Below are positions 42,742-52,026 of a stretch of 64,000 nt of DNA, piece after piece (position 1 is the first letter of the stretch; the number at the start of each line of letters is the position of its first letter). The notes beneath the pieces are model-generated. The model was not told the origin of the DNA, did no database searches, and saw only the letters and a list, made by a program, of their open reading frames with translations. Made by a program: the position numbers and the translations under genes. Origin of the DNA: Lacihabitans sp. CCS-44 (lineage in GTDB: Bacteria; Bacteroidota; Bacteroidia; Cytophagales; Spirosomataceae); assembly GCF_024343735.1 (NCBI RefSeq), contig NZ_RJUE01000003.1, positions 1 through 64,000 of the forward strand, given 5' to 3'.

Positions 42742-44749
42742 AATAAAATTCCTACTTGTTTTGTTATTTTTAGTCAGTACGAAAGTATTGGGGCAACAAA
42801 TCAATCGCCCAGAGATAAATCTTGATGACTTTATACTAAAAATAGCTCCAATACAAACAGAAGATGCTAATTATGAGGATGTTTATGAGAATCTCTTCAC
42901 AATTTATCAAAATCCTCTAGACCTCAACAAAGCCGACATAGCAGACTTGAGGGCTTTGTTTTTTCTTACCGAAAATCAAGTAAATGCAATTATTCACCAC
43001 AAAAATAAATTCGGCAATTTCCTTAGCATCTACGAGTTACAGGCCGTAGAGGGTTTGTCTATAGACGACATTAGAGCTATTTTACCTTTTGTACAAGTAA
43101 AAAATGGTATTGGCACCACCCGATTCTCCAACTTCACCAAGAAAGCCGTTGAACACTATTTGGTGATAAGAGCCGACCAAACCCTGGAATCTCTTGCTGG
43201 ATTTAAAGAGGATAAATTTGTTGGCTCTCATCAAAGATACTATACGAGATACCGCATGAGTCATTCCAAGGACTTTAGTATTGGTTTCGTGTCTGAAAAA
43301 GACGCAGGTGAAAAGAATTTTATGGATTATTACAATTTTCATGTCCAAGTCCAAAACAAAGGAGTTGTAAAAAACTTGGTAGTTGGCGATTATTTGATGC
43401 AATTTGGACAAGGAATGATATTTTCAGCTGGTTTTGCAGCAGGAAAAGGTAGCGAACCAGTTTACACCACCCGAAGAAGCAATGTAGGTATAAGACCCTA
43501 CAACTCTGTGGTTGAAAATGGGAGTTTCAGAGGCGTAGCTAATACCATAAAAAATGGGAATTTTGAGATCACAACTATGGCGGCCATCAACAAAAGAGAT
43601 GCCTCGGTGGATCTAAATGAAGAAACACAAGACGATTATTTCAGCTCCCTTTTATCGGCGGGATTTCATAGAACTGCAACCGAAATAGCTAACAAGAATG
43701 CAATAAAAGAGACCAATTTTGGCGGAAATATTTTATACAAATTAGACCACCTTCAAGTAGGATTCTCGGTGCTTCATACTTCTTTCGACAAAACATTTCA
43801 AAAAAGAGAGTTGCTTTACAATAGATTTGAATTTACTGGTGACAAAAACACCATTTTGGGTCCGAATATCTCGCTTTCATGGCAAAATTTTAATTTTTTC
43901 GGAGAAGCGGCACGAAGTTCTTCGGGTGGATTTGGCTATATCACTGGCCTTGTGGGTAGTCTTGGACCAAAGGTAGAATGGGCATTGAATCTTCGGAATT
44001 ATCAACCCAATTTTCATACTTTTTATGGCTTTTCTTTTGCCGAAGGAAGCCGAACCATCAACGAAAAAGGAATCTATAATGGGCTGAAATATATCATCAA
44101 AAAAGGACTGGAAGTGTCCGCATTTTATGATTCTTATAGTTTTCCTTGGCTTAAATATCGGGTGGATGCTCCATCTTCTGGTCATGATTATCAAGTTCGT
44201 ATTTTGTATAAACCCACCAAGATTTTCAGCCAATACATTGCCTTTCATAAAGAAACAAAAGAGAGAAATGCGTCTGATAGCAAAGCTGTTACACACGAAC
44301 TTTTACAAACCAATAGGAACAATTTGGTTCTAGGAACAGAGTATAGTCATCATACTTGGCTTAGACTACAAACAAAGCTCCAATACAATGGCTTTAAGAT
44401 AGAAAATACCTCAAAATCTGATGGTTATGCGGTAATTCAAGACATAGAAACAAAATTTAAAAAGTGTCAAATAAAAGGACGAATTGCTTATTTTAGCACC
44501 GATTCTTACGATAGCCGAATTTATGCCTACGAGAATGATGTACTTTATGCGGTGTCGTTTCCAGCATATTATGGCAAAGGTTGGCGATATTATTTAATTG
44601 GAAAAATGCCCATTGGTCGTAATTTAGATGCTTGGATTCGGATAGCCCAAACTAATGTCAGCGATAGAACTGCAATAGGAAGTGGTACGAGTGAAATTGA
44701 CGGAAACAGAAAGACAGATTTGAAGGTACAATTGAAGTATAATTTTTAG
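42728..44749 (+). CDS. Helix-hairpin-helix outer-membrane beta-barrel protein
   Basis: 673 residues. Signal peptide (to VLGQQ), then a ComEA-like tandem helix-hairpin-helix region at about 62-125 (NPLDLNKADIADLRALF, NFLSIYELQAVEGLSIDDI), followed by about 540 residues of beta-strand-rich sequence ending in YNF, a typical terminal barrel strand with aromatic end. HhH domains bind DNA without sequence specificity. The family is common in Bacteroidota but uncharacterised; a link to DNA uptake is only a hypothesis. Co-transcribed with the PorV-like gene (14-nt overlap). Confidence 0.83.
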   Translation: MRKNKIKFLLVLLFLVSTKVLGQQINRPEINLDDFILKIAPIQTEDANYEDVYENLFTIYQNPLDLNKADIADLRALFFLTENQVNAIIHHKNKFGNFLSIYELQAVEGLSIDDIRAILPFVQVKNGIGTTRFSNFTKKAVEHYLVIRADQTLESLAGFKEDKFVGSHQRYYTRYRMSHSKDFSIGFVSEKDAGEKNFMDYYNFHVQVQNKGVVKNLVVGDYLMQFGQGMIFSAGFAAGKGSEPVYTTRRSNVGIRPYNSVVENGSFRGVANTIKNGNFEITTMAAINKRDASVDLNEETQDDYFSSLLSAGFHRTATEIANKNAIKETNFGGNILYKLDHLQVGFSVLHTSFDKTFQKRELLYNRFEFTGDKNTILGPNISLSWQNFNFFGEAARSSSGGFGYITGLVGSLGPKVEWALNLRNYQPNFHTFYGFSFAEGSRTINEKGIYNGLKYIIKKGLEVSAFYDSYSFPWLKYRVDAPSSGHDYQVRILYKPTKIFSQYIAFHKETKERNASDSKAVTHELLQTNRNNLVLGTEYSHHTWLRLQTKLQYNGFKIENTSKSDGYAVIQDIETKFKKCQIKGRIAYFSTDSYDSRIYAYENDVLYAVSFPAYYGKGWRYYLIGKMPIGRNLDAWIRIAQTNVSDRTAIGSGTSEIDGNRKTDLKVQLKYNF

Positions 44750-44752
44750 AGA

Positions 44753-45625
44753 ATGAGTAAGTTAGTTATTGAAAACGAATACATTAGAGCATCTATAAAT
44801 CCTTTAGGGGCAGAATTGGTGAGCCTTTTAAAATTAGACGACAACACAGAATACATGTGGGATGCTAACCCTGCATTTTGGGGTAAAACTTCCCCAGTTT
44901 TGTTTCCGATAGTGGGTGGTTTAAAAAACGATACTTACCTATTTGAAGGAAAAGAATATAAACTTCCGAGACATGGATTTGCGAGAACTATGCTTTTTCT
45001 GGTTGAATCTCAAACTGAAAATTCAGTAATTTTTCTTTTAAAAAACAATGAAGAAACAGGAAAAGTCTATCCTTTCGAGTTTGAATTGCGTTTAATTTAT
45101 TCCATTTCAGACAATCAGCTTGAACTAAAATATGAAGTTAGAAATCCGAGTGAAAAACCTCTTTGGTTCTCTGTTGGAGGCCATCCAGCTTTTAAGTGTC
45201 CAATAGAAAATGGTTTAAGCTATGATGATTATTTTCTCGAATTCGACCAAACCGAAGATTTTGAACGTTGGCCACTAAACTCTGAAGGTTTGGTTTTAGA
45301 TACACCAATTGGGATCACTATAAACACAAATAAGTTAATGCTCACTAAAGAGCTTTTTCATGAAGATGCCTTGGTTTTTAAACATTTAACATCAGATTGT
45401 GTAACAATGAAATCTCAAAAAAGTCCGAAAGAACTCAAATTTGAATTTAAAAATTTCCCTTATTTGGGCATTTGGGCTGCTAAAAATGCTGATTTTGTAT
45501 GCATTGAGCCTTGGTGTGGAATTGCGGATTCAGCGGATACCAATCAGAATTTGGTGGAAAAAGAAGGAATAAATCACCTAGAACCGAAACTGGTTTATGA
45601 AAGGAGTTTTATAATCGAAGTATAG
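44753..45625 (+). CDS. Aldose 1-epimerase-like protein
   Basis: A 290-residue galactose-mutarotase fold: SINPLGAELVSLLKLDD, PVLFPIVGGLKNDTY, KLPRHGFARTM (catalytic His), VGGHPAFKCPIE (second His), and a C-terminal CIEPWCGIADS region with the catalytic Glu. It belongs to the LacX/YeaD-like group that interconverts sugar anomers; which sugar is unknown. It starts 3 nt after the HhH gene, so it is in that operon, although a functional link is not obvious. Confidence 0.88.
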   Translation: MSKLVIENEYIRASINPLGAELVSLLKLDDNTEYMWDANPAFWGKTSPVLFPIVGGLKNDTYLFEGKEYKLPRHGFARTMLFLVESQTENSVIFLLKNNEETGKVYPFEFELRLIYSISDNQLELKYEVRNPSEKPLWFSVGGHPAFKCPIENGLSYDDYFLEFDQTEDFERWPLNSEGLVLDTPIGITINTNKLMLTKELFHEDALVFKHLTSDCVTMKSQKSPKELKFEFKNFPYLGIWAAKNADFVCIEPWCGIADSADTNQNLVEKEGINHLEPKLVYERSFIIEV

Positions 45626-45674
45626 AAATTAAAACTTTCTCCGAACAATAATTCATGAGGACAGTTATATTTTC

Positions 45675-46367
45675 ATGAAAAACATACTCATAATCGGAGG
45701 TTCATCAGGTATAGGGTTGGCAACTGCCAACTTACTGGTCAATAAAAATGAGCAAGTCTTTGCGACCTTCAACCAATCAGAAAACAAAATTAAAGGTGCT
45801 ACGTACTTCCATTTAGATGTAAATCAAGAAGAATGGGATTTCTCGGTACTTCCAGATGTCATTGACGGAATGGTATATTGTCCCGGAAAAATAAATTTGA
45901 AACCATTTTCAAGACTCAAAGCAGACGATTTTTTAGAAGATTATAAAATTCAGGTTCTTGGAGCAATAAAAGCGATTCAAATGGTTCTTCCAAAACTAAA
46001 AAAATCAAATTCAGCTTCTATTGTTCTGTTTTCTACAGTTGCGGTGCAAACAGGTTTTTCGTTCCACAGCATAGTTTCTAGCTCAAAAGGTGCCTTAGAA
46101 GGCCTAACGCGGGCATTGGCTGCGGAATTGGCTCCTACTATAAGAGTAAATTGTATAGCTCCATCTATAACTGACACGCCTTTGGCTGGAAATCTGCTCA
46201 ACACTCCTGAGAAAAAAGAAGGCAACGCACAAAGACATCCTTTAAAAAAAGTAGGAGAAGCCAAGGATATTGCCAATGCCGTTGCCTTTCTACTTTCTCA
46301 AGAATCTTCCTGGATGACGGGACAAATTATGCACATCGATGGTGGAATTTCAAACTTAAGAGTGTAA
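45675..46367 (+). CDS. Atypical SDR-family oxidoreductase of photolyase cassette
   Basis: 230-residue Rossmann protein: cofactor loop GGSSGIGLA, YCPGKIN, S120 in LFSTVAV. At the YxxxK position the sequence reads VSSSK (V134, K138), so the catalytic Tyr is replaced by Val. I recall the same HxxVxxxK pattern in a proteobacterial SDR group. It is the first gene of a cassette: its stop is directly followed by the GTG start of the photolyase gene. Role unknown; a nearby TATATTTT could be a weak -7 box. Confidence 0.85.
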   Translation: MKNILIIGGSSGIGLATANLLVNKNEQVFATFNQSENKIKGATYFHLDVNQEEWDFSVLPDVIDGMVYCPGKINLKPFSRLKADDFLEDYKIQVLGAIKAIQMVLPKLKKSNSASIVLFSTVAVQTGFSFHSIVSSSKGALEGLTRALAAELAPTIRVNCIAPSITDTPLAGNLLNTPEKKEGNAQRHPLKKVGEAKDIANAVAFLLSQESSWMTGQIMHIDGGISNLRV

Positions 46368-47834
46368 GTGATTGACAAAAAGGCTGTAAATATTGTTTGG
46401 CTAAAACGAGATCTTCGGGTGCAAGACCATGCCGCTTTTGATGCCGCCGACAAGTCTGAATTGCCCCTTTTACCCATATTTATTTTCGAACCCAGTCAAT
46501 TATCTTATCCTGATTGTTCAGAAAGACATCTTTTGTTTCAATATCATTCTATTTTAGGTATAAATGAATTTCTAAACCCTGCTAACATTAAAATTGAAAT
46601 TTTTCAGGAAGAGGCGATTCCAGTTTTTGAGGTTTTAACTAATACCTTTGATGTTAAAAACGTTTTTAGCTACCAAGAAAGTGGCATAATGCTCACTTAC
46701 AAAAGGGATTTGGCGGTCAAAGCATATTTGAAAGAACAGAAAATTCCTTGGATTGAATTTCAAAGAGATGGTATTATAAGGAGAGCCAAAAACCGAATCG
46801 ATTGGGATAAAAACTGGTATGCAGCTATGCACAGCAAAATGATAAAAAACACCTATCATTTGCAAGAAAAAATAGAGTTTGAAAATCCTTTTCCCCTTTC
46901 AGAAGATTTAAAAGAGCAGCTGAAAGAATATCCGAAGCGGTTTCAACCGCCGGGAGAGAGAAATGGACTTCGATATCTGGACTCTTTTGCCAACGAGCGA
47001 GGTCGAAACTATTCAAAACATATTTCAAAACCCACAGAGAGTAGGACTTCCTGCATTCGTATTTCTCCGTATCTGGCATGGGGAAATTTGTCGGTGAAAA
47101 TGGCTTATCAATATTTATATGTAGCTCAAGCTCAAAAACCTTACAAAAGAGCTATACAAAATGCCATGGTCAGACTTCGCTGGCGAGATCATTTTTCCCA
47201 GAAATTTGAAGCCCAGTGTCAATATGAAACCGAATTTCTAAATCAGAATTATGAGAAAATAGAGTGGTCAAAAAACACAGAGCATATAAAAACGTGGGAG
47301 GAAGGTAAAACTGGACTTCCGCTCGTAGACGCCTGTATGAGATGTTTGCATGAAACAGGTTGGATAAATTTCAGAATGAGAGCCATGGTGGTTTCGGTGC
47401 TTTGCCATCATTTATTTATCGACTGGCGATTAGGGACTTATCATTTGGCTAGGCTGTTCCTCGACTACGAACCGGGCATTCATTACCCGCAGTTTCAGAT
47501 GCAGGCAGGTACCACGGGCATCAATACCGTCAGAATTTATAATCCAATAAAGCAATCAGAAGAACACGATTCAGAGGGGATTTTTATAAAAAAATGGGTG
47601 CCAGAATTGAGAAATGTACCCACAAAGTATATCCATGAACCTTGGAAAATGCCGGGGTTAGAAATGCAGCTTGCCAATTGCGAAATAGGAAAAGATTACC
47701 CCGCCCCTATTGTAGATTTTGAAGCTGAAATCAAAAAAAATAGACCGCTCATTTGGGGTCATAAAAAAAGTAAAGAAACCAAAAGTTTTAATCCGAAAAT
47801 ACTAGAATTACATGTCAGACCACAAAATAATTAG
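46368..47834 (+). CDS. Photolyase/cryptochrome-family flavoprotein
   Basis: 488 residues. The N-terminal alpha/beta domain starts NIVWLKRDLRVQDHAAF; the FAD domain has RISPYLAWGNLS, RLRWRDHF, TGLPLVDACMRCLHETGW, INFRMRAMVVSVL, DWRLG and QAGTTGINTVRIYNP. It binds FAD and either repairs UV-induced pyrimidine dimers with light or acts as a blue-light sensor. The region corresponding to NNGGWQW in class I enzymes reads HYPQFQMQ, marking a separate clade. The start is GTG 46368, in TAAGTG with the SDR stop. Confidence 0.9.
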   Translation: MIDKKAVNIVWLKRDLRVQDHAAFDAADKSELPLLPIFIFEPSQLSYPDCSERHLLFQYHSILGINEFLNPANIKIEIFQEEAIPVFEVLTNTFDVKNVFSYQESGIMLTYKRDLAVKAYLKEQKIPWIEFQRDGIIRRAKNRIDWDKNWYAAMHSKMIKNTYHLQEKIEFENPFPLSEDLKEQLKEYPKRFQPPGERNGLRYLDSFANERGRNYSKHISKPTESRTSCIRISPYLAWGNLSVKMAYQYLYVAQAQKPYKRAIQNAMVRLRWRDHFSQKFEAQCQYETEFLNQNYEKIEWSKNTEHIKTWEEGKTGLPLVDACMRCLHETGWINFRMRAMVVSVLCHHLFIDWRLGTYHLARLFLDYEPGIHYPQFQMQAGTTGINTVRIYNPIKQSEEHDSEGIFIKKWVPELRNVPTKYIHEPWKMPGLEMQLANCEIGKDYPAPIVDFEAEIKKNRPLIWGHKKSKETKSFNPKILELHVRPQNN

Positions 47835-48453
47835 AACTGAAGACCTTGAACAAATGGAAACGCGTTACCGTGCTTCATTTGTAAATTCATTGGGAGGATT
47901 CAAAAGTGTGGTGCTTATCGGCACCAAAAATAATGAGGGTCAAGAAAATTTGGCAATTTTCAATTCCTTAATACACATCGGAGCAAATCCAGCACTCTGT
48001 GCATTTATCGTTAGGCCCGATGTTTCTCCACGACATACCCTAGAAAACATCATCGAAACTGGCTTTTACACCATCAACCACCTCAACTTTGATATTTATA
48101 AGTCTGCCCATCAAACATCGGCACGGTATCCCAGAGAAAGCTCAGAGTTTGAGGCAACCGGTTTGGAAACTGAATGTCTAGGTGGATTTTTATCCCCTTT
48201 TGTGGCCGAAAGTAATGTAAAATTTGGCTGTGAGTTTGTGCAAAGGATAAACATCGAACTTAATGGCACTAGCCTAATCATTGGTAAAATAGTTCAAATC
48301 TCAGTACCAGACAGTTGCATTTTAGAGGATGGATTTGTAGACATAGAAAAAGCTGGAAGTCTGACTGTGAGTGGCTTAGATAGTTATCATTCTACCTCAA
48401 GAATTGCGAGACTTTCTTATGCTAAACCCAATAAATTCGCAGAAGAGATTTGA
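47812..48453 (+). CDS. Flavin reductase-family FMN-binding protein
   Basis: A 213-residue split-barrel flavoprotein: [74 protein letters not shown]. The family reduces free flavins with NAD(P)H or uses bound FMN. It overlaps the photolyase gene by 23 nt and the DUF2256 gene by 4 nt, so it is tightly co-expressed with two FAD photolyases; supplying reduced flavin or reducing the photolyases is a reasonable guess. Confidence 0.9.
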   Translation: MSDHKIIRTEDLEQMETRYRASFVNSLGGFKSVVLIGTKNNEGQENLAIFNSLIHIGANPALCAFIVRPDVSPRHTLENIIETGFYTINHLNFDIYKSAHQTSARYPRESSEFEATGLETECLGGFLSPFVAESNVKFGCEFVQRINIELNGTSLIIGKIVQISVPDSCILEDGFVDIEKAGSLTVSGLDSYHSTSRIARLSYAKPNKFAEEI

Positions 48454-48596
48454 AAAAACAACATTTGCCCTCGAAGATTTGTGTGACCTGCGGAAGACCA
48501 TTTGACTGGAGAAAAAAATGGGAAAAAGTATGGGAGGAGGTAAAATATTGCAGTGAAAAATGCAGAAAGAATAAAAGCAAAGAAACTATTGTTTAA
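48450..48596 (+). CDS. DUF2256 small zinc-ribbon protein
   Basis: 48 residues starting at TTG 48450 (4-nt overlap with the flavin reductase stop). Two Cys pairs, CVTC and CSEKC, plus [19 protein letters not shown] match the DUF2256 family, which I know from gene neighbourhoods of PhrB-type cryptochromes/photolyases. A zinc-binding role is inferred from the Cys spacing; biochemical function is unknown. Easily missed because of its size and TTG start. Confidence 0.88.
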   Translation: MKKQHLPSKICVTCGRPFDWRKKWEKVWEEVKYCSEKCRKNKSKETIV

Positions 48597-48600
48597 AATC

Positions 48601-50070
48601 ATGAAAACAGCGGCACTAATATTTCCACATCAGTTGTTTGAAAACTCTGAAATACTTGCAGAAAATGCTGATTTTTACGTCATTGAAGAGTTTTTGTTTT
48701 TCAAACAATACAATTTTCATAAACAAAAACTTTGGTTTCATAGAGCCAGTATGAAGTCCTATGAAAAGTATCTGCGAAAACAAAACAAAGAAGTATTTTA
48801 TGTTGATGCGGTTTCAGAAAAAAGTGACGTTCGTATTCTCATTCCTACTTTAATTGAAAAAGGATATGAACAGATCATTTACATTGACCCAACTGACAAC
48901 TGGTTAGAAAAGCGAATCAAGAAAGCTTCAAAAACACTTGTGATTAAAAGAATAGAGTCACCGCTTTTTCTAAATTCCACTAAAGAGAACAAGGAGTTTT
49001 TCGATGCTAAAAAGCGGATGTTTCAAGCTGATTTTTATATTTATCAAAGAAAAAAAACCGGAATTCTGGTAGATTCGAATCAAAAACCCATTGGAGAAAA
49101 ATGGAGTTTTGACGAAGAAAACCGAAAGAAATTCCCAAGTTCCAAGATTCCGCCTTTTGTACAATTTCCAGAAAATGACAATATCCAAAAAGAAGCATTT
49201 GACTATATAAGCACCTCATTTTCAGATAACTTAGGGAAACTTAGTTCAACTTTCAATTATCCCACTGATTTTGAATCAGCAAAAAAATGGCTGGATGAAT
49301 TTCTTGAAACCAGATTTTTCTCCTTCGGTGAATATGAAGATGCCATCGTCAAAAACGAGGTAATTCTTCACCATAGTTTATTGTCTCCTTTAATGAATGT
49401 AGGCTTGTTAACACCTGCTTGTGTATTAGACAAAACCATCGATTTTGCTGAGAAAAACAATATTCCAATCAATTCTTTAGAAGGATTTGTGAGGCAAATA
49501 ATCGGTTGGAGAGAATTCATCAGGGCTGTTTATGAACTTAAAGGAGTAGAAGAACGCACCAAAAACTTTTGGAAATTCAAGCGTAAAATACCGGCTTCTT
49601 TTTATGATGGTACAACGGGTATTTTACCCATTGACACTACCATTAAGAAAATATTACAAACGGGATACTGTCACCACATAGAACGATTGATGGTTCTTGG
49701 AAACTTCATGTTGCTTTGTGAGTTTGATCCCGATGAGGTTTACAGGTGGTTCATGGAGCTTTTTGTAGATGCTTATGACTGGGTAATGGTGCCTAATGTG
49801 TATGGTATGAGCCAGTTTGCAGACGGCGGCTTGATGTCTACTAAACCTTACATCAGCGGCAGTAATTATATCCTGAAAATGAGTGATTATCAAAAAGGTC
49901 CTTGGCAGGAAATTTGGGATGGGCTATATTGGCGATTTATCCATCAACACCGAGATTTTTTTAGTAAAAACCCACGGCTAAACATGATGGTGAATATTTT
50001 TGACAAGATGGACGACCTAAAACAAGCCGCCCATCTTAGAAATGCTGAGGAGTTTTTAGGGAAATTATAA
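48601..50070 (+). CDS. PhrB/CryB-type (FeS-BCP-like) photolyase
   Basis: 489 residues from ATG 48601, 4 nt after DUF2256; an in-frame GTG at 48553 would overlap that gene and is rejected. N-terminal domain LIFPHQLFENSEIL, FLFFKQYNFHKQK, HRASMKSYEKYL; C-terminal GFVRQIIGWREFIR, GYCHHIERLMVLGNF, DAYDWVMVPNVYGMSQFADGG, TKPYISGSNYI. The clade repairs (6-4) photoproducts or senses light. The Cys ligands of the 4Fe-4S cluster in PhrB are absent: the region reads SDYQKGPWQEIWDGLYW. Ends 7 nt from the convergent ggt stop. Confidence 0.9.
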   Translation: MKTAALIFPHQLFENSEILAENADFYVIEEFLFFKQYNFHKQKLWFHRASMKSYEKYLRKQNKEVFYVDAVSEKSDVRILIPTLIEKGYEQIIYIDPTDNWLEKRIKKASKTLVIKRIESPLFLNSTKENKEFFDAKKRMFQADFYIYQRKKTGILVDSNQKPIGEKWSFDEENRKKFPSSKIPPFVQFPENDNIQKEAFDYISTSFSDNLGKLSSTFNYPTDFESAKKWLDEFLETRFFSFGEYEDAIVKNEVILHHSLLSPLMNVGLLTPACVLDKTIDFAEKNNIPINSLEGFVRQIIGWREFIRAVYELKGVEERTKNFWKFKRKIPASFYDGTTGILPIDTTIKKILQTGYCHHIERLMVLGNFMLLCEFDPDEVYRWFMELFVDAYDWVMVPNVYGMSQFADGGLMSTKPYISGSNYILKMSDYQKGPWQEIWDGLYWRFIHQHRDFFSKNPRLNMMVNIFDKMDDLKQAAHLRNAEEFLGKL

Positions 50071-50077
50071 ATTATTT

Positions 50078-51925
50078 TTACCACCCAATACCATAATCCT
50101 CGCCATGGTTGCTACTGCCTCCCCAGAAAGTTCCATGTTTCCAATCTAGAAATATTGCATTGATAGGTCCACTCGTACGAGGCTGAAAATCAAGCGTGTA
50201 GCCTTTGCCTTTTAGCTCCGCTCTCGTCCAATCTGGCATGGCATCATTGAGGGTCAAAGCTCCCGGTTTTTTCTCATGTTTACCAAAAGATGAATACATC
50301 TGGTAAGTTTTGAAACTGGGTGCTTCGCAAGCTTCTTGTACGGTCATGCCAAACTCCACCACATTCAAGAAAAACTGCAGCAACAACTGGTCTTGCTCAT
50401 CACCAGCCTGTTTGGCAAATGCTAAAACAGGTTTACCGTCTTTTAGGGCCATGCTTGGGGTAAGCGTCACTCTTGGTCTTTTACCTGGCTCGACTACATT
50501 AAAAGGATTTTCTTTTGGATCGAGCACAAAAGATTGCATTCTTTGGCTTAAACCAACACCCGTATTTCCAGCAATACAAGCTGGCACCCAACCACCGCTT
50601 GGCGTTATAGAAACTACCCAACCTTCTTTATCCGAGGCTATTACAGATGTGGTACCCGAGGTAAATTCTTTTAAAAAGTCCTCATTCATCGGCCCAGGGT
50701 TTACTCTTCCGACTTTGTTGGCATTGTTTATAATGTCCAAATATGGATTCAGCTTATTTTCGAAAGGATATGGATCACCTGGTTTAACGTTCGGATCATT
50801 TTTCTCCCAATTGATGAGTTTCAAACGCTCTTTTGCATAATCTTTTGAGAGCAAACCTTTCATCGGAGATTTTGGCTCAAAGGCTGGGTCGCCATAATAA
50901 AAATCACGGTCTGCAAAGGCTAGATTCATGCTCTGATAAAGTGTATGAATGTATCTCGAAGTATTGTATCCCATACTTTTAAGATCAAAGTTTTCAAGAA
51001 TATTAAGCGTTTGCAGCATCACTGGTCCCTGAGTCCATTCTTGCAGTTTATAGACATCATAACCTTTATAGTTGGTCATAGTCGGTTCTTCAATTTTCAC
51101 TTTCCAATTGGCCAAATCTTGTTCTGTAATCAAACCCCCTTGTTCCTGTGTGCCACGAGCAATTTCTTTGGCTATATCTCCTTTATAAAACCTGTCATAA
51201 GCGGCATAAATAGCTTCTTTTCTAGATTTTCCTTTTTTCAATGCCTCTTGCTCTGTGTAAACCAGTTTCTGTAAAGTTTGCAATAGTTCGTTTTGAACAA
51301 AAATTTCACCCGCTTCTGGTGCCTCTCTTTCTTTGCCTAAATGTGGCAAAAATACTTTTTTAGAATATGACCATTGTTTGATCTGATCTTTTCCTTTTTC
51401 TATAGAATTGGCTGTTTGGGCCTCAATTGGATAACCCTCAGCCAATTGCATAGCTGGTGCCAAAACATCTTTCAAACTCATTGTGCCATATTCTGCCAGC
51501 ATGGTCAATAAACCACCTGGCGTACCTGGAGTTGTGGCTGCTAATGGTCCAAATTCTGGCGGATAATTGTACCCTTTACTTTTGTAAAAATCTGCAGTAG
51601 CACCAGTAGGAGCCACACCGAGGGCATTGATGACTATTACTTTTTTGGTTTTGGGATTATAAATCAAGGCCTGCGTTTCACCACCCCAACTCAGCACATC
51701 CCACATCGTGCAAGTAGATGCCAACATAGCACAAGAGGCGTCAATAGCATTTCCACCTTTTGTAAAAATCATTGCTCCGGCTGTTGCTGCCAATGGTTTT
51801 CCAGTAATTGCCATCCAGTTTTTACCATGTAAGGGAGGTTTTTGAGTTTGTACTGGAAAAGTATTAAAAGACTGACCAATAGAATGAAATGAAATGGCGA
51901 TTAGTAAAATAAATAGTTTGTTCAT
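50078..51925 (-). CDS. ggt: Gamma-glutamyltransferase
   Basis: 615 residues with a signal peptide (MNKLFILLIAISFHSIGQ). An Ntn-hydrolase that cleaves glutathione and gamma-glutamyl amides and self-processes at a Thr: here SGTTSVIASDKEGWVVS, where most GGTs have TTH, so the His is Ser. KGGNAIDASCAML, PGTPGGLLTMLAEYG and PRVTLTPSMALKDGKP are family motifs. ATG 51925 is chosen because the TTG at 51949 lies in a CATATTTG -7-like box 21 nt upstream. Periplasmic. Confidence 0.93.
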   Translation of the reverse strand: MNKLFILLIAISFHSIGQSFNTFPVQTQKPPLHGKNWMAITGKPLAATAGAMIFTKGGNAIDASCAMLASTCTMWDVLSWGGETQALIYNPKTKKVIVINALGVAPTGATADFYKSKGYNYPPEFGPLAATTPGTPGGLLTMLAEYGTMSLKDVLAPAMQLAEGYPIEAQTANSIEKGKDQIKQWSYSKKVFLPHLGKEREAPEAGEIFVQNELLQTLQKLVYTEQEALKKGKSRKEAIYAAYDRFYKGDIAKEIARGTQEQGGLITEQDLANWKVKIEEPTMTNYKGYDVYKLQEWTQGPVMLQTLNILENFDLKSMGYNTSRYIHTLYQSMNLAFADRDFYYGDPAFEPKSPMKGLLSKDYAKERLKLINWEKNDPNVKPGDPYPFENKLNPYLDIINNANKVGRVNPGPMNEDFLKEFTSGTTSVIASDKEGWVVSITPSGGWVPACIAGNTGVGLSQRMQSFVLDPKENPFNVVEPGKRPRVTLTPSMALKDGKPVLAFAKQAGDEQDQLLLQFFLNVVEFGMTVQEACEAPSFKTYQMYSSFGKHEKKPGALTLNDAMPDWTRAELKGKGYTLDFQPRTSGPINAIFLDWKHGTFWGGSSNHGEDYGIGW

Positions 51926-51946
51926 GTTTAATTGATTAGGTTGTAA

Positions 51947-51954
51947 CAAATATG
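51947..51954 (-). promoter_or_regulatory. -7-like box CATATTTG of ggt
   Basis: One mismatch to TAnnTTTG, 21 nt before ATG 51925. It overlaps the upstream ATG (51952) of the divergent VOC frame, which argues for the later VOC start. Confidence 0.5.
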
Positions 51955-52026
51955 GGCATTAAAATTCTAAATAAAATGCCTTATTTGATTCAATTTATTA
52001 GTTTTATAAATACAAAAAACATTTCA

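Noticed and set aside
43877-44296. 139-residue minus-strand ORF
   Set aside because: Antisense shadow of the HhH barrel gene; no promoter and no recognisable motif.
50310-50840. 176-residue plus-strand ORF
   Set aside because: Antisense shadow of ggt; the ggt frame has all family motifs.
51952-52026. 25-residue N-terminal extension of the VOC protein
   Set aside because: The extra residues have no family match and their ATG overlaps the likely ggt promoter.
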